From contig NZ_JAIWOF010000066.1 of NCBI RefSeq assembly GCF_020217025.1, forward strand, positions 1 to 10,000: 10,000 nt of DNA, in the 5' to 3' direction. The position numbers were made by a program, and so were the translations under genes. This DNA comes from Flavobacterium sp. (GTDB lineage: Bacteria > Bacteroidota > Bacteroidia > Flavobacteriales > Flavobacteriaceae). A model generated the notes under the pieces. The model saw nothing but the letters and a program-made list of their open reading frames with translations, searched no databases and had not been told where the DNA came from. Numbering within the stretch: the stretch's first letter is position 1; each line of letters begins with the position of its first letter. Below are positions 1 to 5,961 of the stretch, in pieces.

Positions 1-4
1 GTGT

Positions 5-1375
5 TTAATTTTTTACATTCAACGGATTATAACCTAAATAAGGAACTTCAATTTCTTTGAAAATTACACCATAATCTTCTAATTCTTTTAAAATAGGATT
101 GTACACTTCTTTAGTAATTGGCAATTGAACACCAGGAGTTGTAATTTCCTTATTTAAAATTTTCAATGTAGCAATGGCAACTGGAAGTCCAACGGTTTTT
201 GCCATAGCTGTGTAGGTTTGGTCATCACCAATACAAACCATGGTAGCATCAATTTGTTTTTTCTCACCGTTCAATTCGTAGCCAAATTTGTGATACATCA
301 CAATCATGTCTTTGTCATTTGGTTCTAAAGCCCATTTTTCAGCTAATATTTTTTCTAAAATTTGAGCTGGAGTCGCTTTTACTAATCCTACTTTTTTGTT
401 TGGATTGAATAAATCGATTTCTACTAATTTATCCCAAATTATATCGTCTTGATCAATTTTTTGAATGGCGCGAAGTTTAATTTCCACAGTATCGGTTGGA
501 TGATAAGGTAAAAATGAATTTGTAAATTCACGATAGGTCATTTCTTCCGAATTGTCGATCGTGTACGAATCATCGGTCATGCCTAATTGTACTAAAATAT
601 CCCAAGCTCTTGAATAACCTACTCTTCTGATGGTTCCTCGGTAACAAGTTAAAGCGTCATCTAAACCGTAAACGCTTCTGTATTTTAGAGAATCACGATT
701 TGCGTATGCTTCAAATCTTCCGTAACCTTCTACTTCTAAAAATTCCGTTCTTCTAAATAATTTCGAGTACGGAATGTATTTGTAATTTCCTTCTTGAATA
801 AACTTTGCAGCACCACCTTGTCCAGCTAAAACTACATTTCTAGGATTCCAAGTAAATTTGTAATTCCACAAATTAGTATCACTTTCAGGAGCAACTAATC
901 CTCCGCAGAACGATTCAAATAAAATGATTTCTCCGCCTTTTTCACGAATTTCATTTAATACTTTCATCGCACTCATGTGGTCAATTCCTGGGTCAAGCCC
1001 AATTTCGTTCATGAAAACCAAGCCATTTTCTTTAGCAGCAGCGTCTAATTCTTGCATAGCTGGGCTAATATAAGATGCGGTTACCATGTGTTTTTTGTAG
1101 GTAATACAGTCTTTAGCCACTTCTAAATGCAAATGCGCTGGCAACATTGAAACAACCACATCTGCTTTTTGAATTTCTTCTTTTCGTTGTGCTTCATTAA
1201 AAATATCAAAAGCAATTGCTCGTGCATTTTTATGATTGTTGGTTTTTTGTTTAGCCAATTCTTCAGACAAATCGCCAATAATAACATGAAGATTTTGTGC
1301 TTCTGAATGGTCTAAAAGGTATTTTATAAGGGATGAAGCAGAACGACCCGCTCCAATGACTAAAATATGTCTCAT
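5..1375 (-). CDS. Saccharopine dehydrogenase (reductase) family protein, LYS9-like
   Basis: A 456-residue soluble oxidoreductase close in length to fungal saccharopine reductase (LYS9). The N-terminus is a Rossmann nucleotide-binding fold with GAGRSA at residues 8-13. SMLPAHLH (about 76-83) follows, and the family signature EIGLDPGIDHM lies at 124-134. The segment at about 156-187 (CGGL.APE, then YKFTWNPRNVVLA) closely matches the region I recall from yeast LYS9, which supports this branch over a generic Rossmann protein. The family interconverts saccharopine with either aminoadipate semialdehyde plus glutamate or lysine plus 2-oxoglutarate; direction and exact substrate cannot be read here. 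A lysine-degradation role is plausible because Bacteroidota normally make lysine through diaminopimelate (inference). Carboxynorspermidine dehydrogenase is a related alternative but fits the motifs less well. The ATG at 1375 starts directly at the Rossmann strand (MRHILVIG). The TAA stop lies four bases inside the window edge. No lysine-ketoglutarate reductase partner is visible. Confidence 0.85.
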   Translation of the reverse strand: MRHILVIGAGRSASSLIKYLLDHSEAQNLHVIIGDLSEELAKQKTNNHKNARAIAFDIFNEAQRKEEIQKADVVVSMLPAHLHLEVAKDCITYKKHMVTASYISPAMQELDAAAKENGLVFMNEIGLDPGIDHMSAMKVLNEIREKGGEIILFESFCGGLVAPESDTNLWNYKFTWNPRNVVLAGQGGAAKFIQEGNYKYIPYSKLFRRTEFLEVEGYGRFEAYANRDSLKYRSVYGLDDALTCYRGTIRRVGYSRAWDILVQLGMTDDSYTIDNSEEMTYREFTNSFLPYHPTDTVEIKLRAIQKIDQDDIIWDKLVEIDLFNPNKKVGLVKATPAQILEKILAEKWALEPNDKDMIVMYHKFGYELNGEKKQIDATMVCIGDDQTYTAMAKTVGLPVAIATLKILNKEITTPGVQLPITKEVYNPILKELEDYGVIFKEIEVPYLGYNPLNVKN

Positions 1376-1399
1376 TTTGTAAAATCTGAAAATATCACA

Positions 1400-1407
1400 C
1401 GAAGATA
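1400..1407 (-). promoter_or_regulatory. Possible -7 element for the saccharopine-reductase-like gene
   Basis: On the minus strand this reads TATCTTCG, one mismatch from the Bacteroidota -7 consensus TAnnTTTG. A TTTG that could act as the -33 element lies upstream at 1431-1434, with a 23-base spacer at the long end of what is accepted. The start codon is 24 bases downstream. The assignment rests on motif and position only. Confidence 0.35.
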
Positions 1408-1441
1408 GTAAAATGTTATATTTATAAAAACAAATTCTTCA

Positions 1442-1464
1442 TTTATGTCATAATTTAACATAAA
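1442..1464. promoter_or_regulatory. Dyad (operator-like) between the saccharopine-reductase-like and DUF423 genes
   Basis: TTTATGT at 1442-1448 is the exact reverse complement of ACATAAA at 1458-1464, separated by 9 bases. The dyad lies where the -33 region of the DUF423 promoter should be and just upstream of the minus-strand promoter, so one bound regulator could act on both genes. AT-rich sequence produces such dyads by chance, so this is only a candidate operator. Confidence 0.3.
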
Positions 1465-1473
1465 AACTTTTGC

Positions 1474-1481
1474 TATCTTTG
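1474..1481 (+). promoter_or_regulatory. -7 promoter element of the DUF423 gene
   Basis: TATCTTTG is an exact match to the Bacteroidota/Flavobacterium -7 consensus TAnnTTTG. It ends 17 bases before the ATG at 1499, giving a leader of roughly a dozen bases. I see no clear TTG -33 element at the usual distance; a dyad occupies that place. Confidence 0.6.
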
Positions 1482-1498
1482 GTCTCAAATTTTATAAA

Positions 1499-1885
1499 AT
1501 GGATAAGAAAATACTGTTGGTTGCGGCTGTTTTAGGAGTAACGGCAATAATTTTAGGTGCATTTGGTGCTCACGCATTAAAAAAAGTACTTTCGGTGGAG
1601 CAATTGGCAACATTTGAGGTAGGAGTGCGTTATCAAATGTATCATGCGTTGTTTCTTTTGTTTATAGGAACTTTTGCTTTTTTAGGAGAAAAAGAACGCG
1701 CCATTATTTTTTATTTAACGATTACAGGGGTTTTGTTTTTTTCAGGCTCTATTTATTTTTTGGCGACAAATACAATTACAAATTTAAAGACGAAATTTTT
1801 AGGACCGATTACACCAATAGGCGGACTGTTCTTGGTTTCGGCTTGGGGCTACTTTTTTTACGCTGTTTTATCTAAAAAACACTAA
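1499..1885 (+). CDS. DUF423 / TMEM256 family small membrane protein
   Basis: A 128-residue integral membrane protein of the DUF423 family (E. coli YgdD, animal TMEM256). The family hallmarks are all visible: an N-terminal helix followed by ILGAFGAHALKK (about 18-29), then the YQMYHALFLLFIG helix (about 45-57), a helix with FFSGSIYFLA (about 80-89), and the C-terminal PITPIGGLFLVSAWGYFFY (about 103-121). Four membrane helices fill nearly the whole chain, as is usual, and the length is typical. Its molecular function is unknown; it presumably sits in the inner membrane. It has its own promoter and a very short leader without a Shine-Dalgarno sequence. pckA follows after 69 bases with a promoter of its own and no terminator between, so read-through into pckA is possible. 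Confidence 0.9.
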   Translation: MDKKILLVAAVLGVTAIILGAFGAHALKKVLSVEQLATFEVGVRYQMYHALFLLFIGTFAFLGEKERAIIFYLTITGVLFFSGSIYFLATNTITNLKTKFLGPITPIGGLFLVSAWGYFFYAVLSKKH

Positions 1886-1913
1886 ATTAAAACGCTATCT
1901 CAAATTTAATTTA

Positions 1914-1921
1914 TAATTTTG
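1914..1921 (+). promoter_or_regulatory. pckA: -7 promoter element of pckA
   Basis: TAATTTTG fits TAnnTTTG. It ends 33 bases before the pckA ATG, so the leader should be about 25-30 bases. No clear TTG -33 element is seen in the AT-rich sequence upstream. The leader has no obvious Shine-Dalgarno sequence, which is normal for this phylum. Confidence 0.5.
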
Positions 1922-1954
1922 CACTTTATTTTAAACACAACCTAACCAAATTTT

Positions 1955-3580
1955 ATGGATACGAATGCTCAAACTACGAAATCGATTTCGTTAGAAAAGT
2001 ACGGAATCGTTAATGTATCAGAAATCATATACAATCCTTCATACGATTATTTATATAATGAAGAATTAAACCCAGCTTTAGAAGGTTTTGAAAGAGGCCA
2101 GTTGTCAGAACTTGGCGCTGTAAACGTAATGACTGGTGAATTCACAGGTCGTTCTCCTAAAGATAAATACATTGTTAAAGATAGCGTTACAGAAAACACG
2201 ATTTGGTGGAATTCTGATAAAGCAGCTAACGATAACAAACCAATTTCTCAAGATACTTGGAATGCTTTAAAAGAAACTACTGTAAAGCAATTATCTAATA
2301 AAAAATTATACGTTGTTGACGCTTTTTGTGGCGCAAACGAAAACACAAGATTGAAAGTTCGTTTCATTATGGAAGTAGCATGGCAAGCACACTTTGTGAA
2401 AAACATGTTCATCCGTCCAACAGATGCTGAATTAGAAAACTTTGGTGAGCCAGATTTCGTAGTAATGAACGGTTCAAAAACAAGTTTTAAAGATTACGCA
2501 GCTTACGGATTAAATTCGGAAGTATATGTAGCATTCAACTTAACTGAGAAAATCCAATTAATTGGAGGAACTTGGTATGGTGGTGAAATGAAAAAAGGAT
2601 TGTTCTCAATGATGAACTATTACTTGCCATTACAAGGAATCGCTTCTATGCACTGTTCGGCTAACAAAGGAAAAGATGGCGATGTTGCTGTTTTCTTCGG
2701 ATTATCTGGAACAGGAAAAACTACATTATCAACAGATCCAAAACGTGAATTAATCGGAGACGACGAACACGGATGGGATAATGACGGTGTTTTCAACTTT
2801 GAAGGTGGATGTTATGCAAAAACTATCGATTTAAGTAAAGAAAATGAACCAGACATCTTTGGTGCTATCAAAAGAGATGCGTTATTAGAAAACGTAACGG
2901 TTGATGCTAACGGAAAAATTGATTTCAAAGATGGTTCAGTTACACAAAATACACGTGTTTCTTACCCAATTAATCATATTGAAAACATTGTAAGACCCGT
3001 TTCTAAAGCAGGTCATGCTACTAAAGTTATTTTCTTAACTGCAGATGCATTCGGAGTAATGCCTCCAGTTTCTAAATTAACTCCAGAGCAAACTAAATAT
3101 TACTTCTTATCAGGATTTACAGCTAAATTAGCAGGAACTGAAAGAGGAGTAACACAACCAGAACCTACGTTCTCAGCTTGTTTCGGAAAAGCATTCTTAT
3201 CATTACACCCAACAAAATACGGTGAAGAATTAGTGAAGAAAATGGAGCAACACAACGCTACAGCTTACATGGTAAACACAGGTTGGAACGGAACAGGAAA
3301 ACGTATTTCTATTAAAGATACGCGTGCAATTATCGATGCTATTTTAGATGGTTCTATCGAAAATGCGGAAACTAAAACAGTTCCAGTATTTAATTTTGTA
3401 GTTCCTACCGCTTTACCAAATGTAGATACTAACATTTTAGATCCAAGAAATACCTATGCTGATGCAGCTGAATGGAATGCAAAAGCTGAAGACTTGGCTT
3501 CAAGATTTATCAAAAACTTTGTTCAATATACAGACAACGAAGAAGGAAAATCATTAGTAGCAGCTGGTCCTCAATTGTAA
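1955..3580 (+). CDS. pckA: Phosphoenolpyruvate carboxykinase (ATP)
   Basis: Cytosolic PEP carboxykinase (EC 4.1.1.49), which converts oxaloacetate plus ATP to PEP, CO2 and ADP in gluconeogenesis and may run in reverse as a CO2-fixing step. At 541 residues it has the length of the E. coli enzyme and aligns with it at about one residue offset. Visible features are [11 protein letters not shown] with substrate-binding Arg66, [12 protein letters not shown] with Lys214 as expected metal ligand, His233 in SMHCSAN, the P-loop GLSGTGKTT (249-257) with Lys255 and Thr256, and the kinase-2 motif [10 protein letters not shown] with Asp269 and Asp270. The P-loop form and the length identify the ATP-dependent rather than the GTP-dependent class. 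No key residue is missing. Codon choice leans more to AAC and TTC than in neighbouring genes, as expected for high expression (judged by eye). The gene has its own promoter and a strong terminator. Confidence 0.98.
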   Translation: MDTNAQTTKSISLEKYGIVNVSEIIYNPSYDYLYNEELNPALEGFERGQLSELGAVNVMTGEFTGRSPKDKYIVKDSVTENTIWWNSDKAANDNKPISQDTWNALKETTVKQLSNKKLYVVDAFCGANENTRLKVRFIMEVAWQAHFVKNMFIRPTDAELENFGEPDFVVMNGSKTSFKDYAAYGLNSEVYVAFNLTEKIQLIGGTWYGGEMKKGLFSMMNYYLPLQGIASMHCSANKGKDGDVAVFFGLSGTGKTTLSTDPKRELIGDDEHGWDNDGVFNFEGGCYAKTIDLSKENEPDIFGAIKRDALLENVTVDANGKIDFKDGSVTQNTRVSYPINHIENIVRPVSKAGHATKVIFLTADAFGVMPPVSKLTPEQTKYYFLSGFTAKLAGTERGVTQPEPTFSACFGKAFLSLHPTKYGEELVKKMEQHNATAYMVNTGWNGTGKRISIKDTRAIIDAILDGSIENAETKTVPVFNFVVPTALPNVDTNILDPRNTYADAAEWNAKAEDLASRFIKNFVQYTDNEEGKSLVAAGPQL

Positions 3581-3600
3581 TCTAAAGAAATTTATATAGT

Positions 3601-3631
3601 AAAAAGTCCCGAAAATTTCGGGACTTTTTTT
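3601..3631 (+). terminator. Rho-independent terminator of pckA
   Basis: A perfect hairpin begins 20 bases after the pckA stop. The arm GTCCCGA (3606-3612) pairs with TCGGGAC (3618-3624) across a 5-base loop, and the flanking A5 and T7 runs extend the stem and provide the U tract. Because A's precede the stem, it could also work on the minus strand for read-through from hemD. Confidence 0.92.
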
Positions 3632-3648
3632 GTTGGTATTAATCAAAC

Positions 3649-3678
3649 AAAAAACCCAAACTCTTTCGAATTTGGGTT
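3649..3678 (-). terminator. Rho-independent terminator of hemD
   Basis: On the minus strand, 20 bases after the hemD stop, AACCCAAATTC pairs with GAGTTTGGGTT around a GAAA tetraloop: an 11-base-pair stem with one G-U wobble. A run of T's follows at once (the A's at 3649-3654 on the plus strand). The stem is weaker in G+C than the pckA hairpin but has the right shape and direction. Confidence 0.8.
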
Positions 3679-3698
3679 CTGTATATTTTTGTTTGTTT

Positions 3699-4457
3699 TT
3701 ATTTTCCTTTGTTAGCTTCAGCTACATATTTTTCTAAAGCTCCTGTCATCGATGGTGTTCCAGGACTTGGAGCCATGATATCAACACGTAAACCGTGTTC
3801 TAAAGCTTCTTTTTTTGTAGTTTCTCCAAAAACAGCAATTCTAGTGTTGTTTTGTTGGAAATCAGGGAAGTTTTTAAATAACGATTTAATTCCTGTTGGA
3901 CTAAAGAACGCTAAAATGTCGTAATAAACATCTTTCAAGTCTGATAAATCACTCATTACAGTTCTGTAGAAAATACCTTGTTTCCATTCTACTTTTAAAC
4001 CGTCTAATGTTTGTGGAACATCGGCATTTAATTGGTCGGTATTTGGTAATAAGAATTTTTCGTCTTTATATTTCTTAATTAGCGGAGCTAAATCAGCGAA
4101 GTCTTTTTGACCTACATAAATTTTTCTCTTTCTGTATACTACATAACGTTGTAAGTAAAAAGCAACCGCTTCAGATTGGCAAAAGTATTTTAAATCTTCT
4201 GGCACTTTGTAACGCATTTCTTCAGCCACTCTAAAAAAGTGATCTACAGCATTTCTACTTGTTAATATGATGGCAGTATAATTATTTAAGTCGATTTTTT
4301 GAGCGCGAACTTCTTTAGCCGGAACACCTTCTACATGGATGAAAGGTCGAAAATCAACCTTTACTTTCAGTTTATTTTGAAGCTCAAAATACGGAGAATT
4401 TTCTACTTTAGGCTCTGGTTGTGAAACTAATATTGTTTTCACTTTCAAATTTGACAT
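3699..4457 (-). CDS. hemD: Uroporphyrinogen-III synthase
   Basis: Cytosolic enzyme (EC 4.2.1.75) that closes hydroxymethylbilane into uroporphyrinogen III with inversion of ring D, the branch point for heme, siroheme and cobalamin. The 252-residue product has the usual two-lobed HemD layout: TSRNAVDHFF (66-75) in the first lobe, then FFSPTGIKSLF (184-194), an AVFGETT strand and turn (208-214), and the C-terminal APSPGTPSM...AL (229-241), the typical 'P..pt..al' ending. Sequence conservation in HemD is always low, so the call rests on these spaced motifs and length. I chose the ATG at 4457. The frame stays open nine codons further to a TTG at 4484, but that lies inside the upstream gene, whereas the ATG comes 8 bases after that gene's stop and has a purine-rich stretch before it. 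It forms an operon with the upstream DUF4271 gene. The other heme genes are not in this window. Confidence 0.88.
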   Translation of the reverse strand: MSNLKVKTILVSQPEPKVENSPYFELQNKLKVKVDFRPFIHVEGVPAKEVRAQKIDLNNYTAIILTSRNAVDHFFRVAEEMRYKVPEDLKYFCQSEAVAFYLQRYVVYRKRKIYVGQKDFADLAPLIKKYKDEKFLLPNTDQLNADVPQTLDGLKVEWKQGIFYRTVMSDLSDLKDVYYDILAFFSPTGIKSLFKNFPDFQQNNTRIAVFGETTKKEALEHGLRVDIMAPSPGTPSMTGALEKYVAEANKGK

Positions 4458-4467
4458 ATTTCTCTCT
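4458..4467 (-). promoter_or_regulatory. hemD: Purine-rich ribosome-binding stretch deciding the hemD start
   Basis: The minus strand reads AGAGAGAAAT immediately before the ATG at 4457 and overlaps the TAG stop of the upstream gene. It is not a canonical Shine-Dalgarno sequence and this phylum uses such sites weakly, but it favours the ATG over the TTG at 4484. Confidence 0.3.
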
Positions 4468-5131
4468 AATTTTTTGTAAACCAATTATAAATAAAATAGT
4501 AAGGTGCTATTTCAAGGGTGCAAAGATATAAAATAAAATAAAATATTTTACGTAATAGTAAATTTTGATACAATTTCAATGCAACCAAGTAAGTAGTGAT
4601 GTTTATAGTGATTAGGGTAATCAATAATGTCCAAAAAAACCAATCCGAATTAAACGAATTGTAGAATAAAATGATATTAACGGGTAATAAAATGAATCCA
4701 AAATAAGCTCTGTAATTTACTTTTAATAAGTTGAATTGCTCGTTAAATTCTTCTATTTTAAATGCTGTTGCAATAATTTTTTCAATTAAGAATTTAGAAA
4801 GAATAAAAACACTCAAAAAAGTGAAAATTTGGATGTAAACAATCAAATCGGTTTTTTCCGCTCTATGAAATTGATTTAAAACCAATAGCGTAAAAAATGA
4901 AAATGAAATTAACTGTAAAAAAAACATCGAAATGGTAAAACCACTCATCAAGTTACTACTATCGCGATAAATCTTGGTGTATTTATCGGAATAAGCTAAT
5001 CGAACAAATTCGTTAAATCGAACAGAAGATATGGTTTTGTTAATGGCAATTATAGCCACGCAGATAATAAACAAGATGGTTGCCCAATCTTTGCTTTCGA
5101 TGATTCTGTCGTGTAATTGAATTGCTAACAT
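4466..5131 (-). CDS. DUF4271 family membrane protein
   Basis: A 221-residue polytopic membrane protein. Six hydrophobic helices can be placed at about 16-31, 63-86, 96-118, 141-158, 164-186 and 195-217. The last carries ILYLCTLEIAPYYFIY (200-215), which matches the conserved C-terminal signature of DUF4271, a Bacteroidota family of unknown function. Between helices 1 and 2 there is a polar loop of about 30 residues (SSVRFNEFVRLAYSDKYTK), also typical. There is no signal peptide and no catalytic motif that I recognise. It precedes hemD with an 8-base gap, so the two are surely co-transcribed. As far as I recall this pairing is common in flavobacteria, which hints at a tetrapyrrole-related membrane role, but nothing in the sequence shows it. 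A -7 element only 9 bases upstream implies an almost leaderless mRNA. Confidence 0.85.
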   Translation of the reverse strand: MLAIQLHDRIIESKDWATILFIICVAIIAINKTISSVRFNEFVRLAYSDKYTKIYRDSSNLMSGFTISMFFLQLISFSFFTLLVLNQFHRAEKTDLIVYIQIFTFLSVFILSKFLIEKIIATAFKIEEFNEQFNLLKVNYRAYFGFILLPVNIILFYNSFNSDWFFWTLLITLITINITTYLVALKLYQNLLLRKIFYFILYLCTLEIAPYYFIYNWFTKN

Positions 5132-5139
5132 AATTGGCG

Positions 5140-5147
5140 CAAAATTA
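5140..5147 (-). promoter_or_regulatory. -7 element of the DUF4271-hemD unit
   Basis: The minus strand reads TAATTTTG, fitting TAnnTTTG. Only 8 bases separate it from the ATG at 5131, so transcription would start a few bases before the start codon and the mRNA would be nearly leaderless. No TTG -33 element is seen on this strand. Confidence 0.45.
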
Positions 5148-5189
5148 CAAAAAATAGTATCACTTTCATTATTATAAAATTATTAAGAA

Positions 5190-5216
5190 TTGTCAGCTAG
5201 AAATACCTTATTTTTG
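5190..5216 (+). promoter_or_regulatory. Promoter of the glycosyltransferase-pyrC-DUF4296 operon
   Basis: TATTTTTG at 5209-5216 fits the -7 consensus TAnnTTTG. A TTG at 5190-5192 stands 16 bases upstream, slightly short of the usual -33 spacing. The -7 element ends 22 bases before the ATG at 5239, leaving a leader of about 15-20 bases. Confidence 0.55.
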
Positions 5217-5238
5217 CAGTTGAAATACAAGATTTTTT

Positions 5239-5961
5239 ATGGCTCAGGGTATTGTTGTAATTCCAACTTTTAACGAAATTGAAAATATTGAAGCAATTGT
5301 AAAGGCAGTTTTGTCTTTACCTACTTCTTTTCATGTTTTAATTGTAGATGACAATTCGCCTGATGGTACACCGGCAAAAGTGAAAGAAATGCAAGAAGAA
5401 TTTCCAACACGATTGCATCTAAAAGTGCGTATGAAAAAATCGGGTTTAGGTACGGCTTATGTGGCGGGGTTTAAATGGGCGCTTTCTCATGGATATGATT
5501 ATATTTTTGAAATGGATGCCGATTTTTCTCACAATCCAAATGATTTAGAAAAGTTGTTAGCTGCTTGTGAAAATGGTGCGGATGTTGCCATTGGTTCCCG
5601 ATATTCTAACGGAGTTAATGTGGTAAATTGGCCTTTGAGTCGTGTTTTGCTATCTTATTTTGCTTCCGTTTACGTTCGAATGATAACAGGTATGAAAATA
5701 GCAGATGCTACTGCAGGATTCAAATGTTACAGAAGACAAGTATTAGAAGCGATCAATTTGGATAAAATAAAATTTGTGGGTTATGCGTTTCAGATTGAAA
5801 TGAAATATCGCGCTTTCGTAAAGAATTTTAAAATTGTTGAAGTGCCTATCATTTTTACCGATAGAACAAAAGGACAATCAAAAATGAGTGGAGGAATTAT
5901 ACGCGAAGCCGTAGTTGGAGTAATAATGTTGAGGTTAAGAAAAATATTTAATAGATTATAA
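5239..5961 (+). CDS. Polyprenol-phosphate sugar synthase, DPM1-like family 2 glycosyltransferase
   Basis: A 240-residue GT-A glycosyltransferase of the dolichol/polyprenol monophosphomannose synthase group. It should move a sugar, by homology mannose from GDP-mannose, onto a polyprenyl phosphate at the cytoplasmic membrane face, giving a lipid-linked donor for envelope glycans or protein O-glycosylation. Visible in order are VVIPTFNEIENI (6-17), VDDNSPDGT (36-44) for nucleotide binding, EMDADFSHNP (91-100) with the metal-binding DAD at 93-95, IGSRYSNG (118-125), ATAGFKCYRR (157-166) and FTDRTKGQSKMS (206-217). It ends soon after, without the C-terminal membrane helices that some relatives carry, so it is a soluble or peripheral form like DPM1. 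The actual sugar cannot be read from the sequence. First gene of a tight operon; its TAA shares one base with the next ATG. Confidence 0.92.
   Translation: MAQGIVVIPTFNEIENIEAIVKAVLSLPTSFHVLIVDDNSPDGTPAKVKEMQEEFPTRLHLKVRMKKSGLGTAYVAGFKWALSHGYDYIFEMDADFSHNPNDLEKLLAACENGADVAIGSRYSNGVNVVNWPLSRVLLSYFASVYVRMITGMKIADATAGFKCYRRQVLEAINLDKIKFVGYAFQIEMKYRAFVKNFKIVEVPIIFTDRTKGQSKMSGGIIREAVVGVIMLRLRKIFNRL

Noticed and set aside
1901..1921. Imperfect AT-rich palindrome upstream of pckA, considered as an operator
   Set aside because: The two halves match mainly through A/T composition; the TAnnTTTG element explains the conserved-looking part.
3709..3924. Plus-strand open frame of 71 codons facing hemD
   Set aside because: It lies wholly antisense to conserved hemD coding sequence, shows no recognisable motif or promoter, and is best explained as a shadow frame.
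4458..4484. Nine-codon N-terminal extension of hemD from a TTG start
   Set aside because: It would start inside the DUF4271 gene, uses a rare start codon and adds residues outside the HemD domain; the ATG at 4457 fits the operon spacing better.
5165..5190. AT-rich inverted stretch between the DUF4271 and glycosyltransferase promoters, considered as a regulator site
   Set aside because: The symmetry consists only of A/T runs and has no defined arms; expected by chance in a promoter region of this composition.
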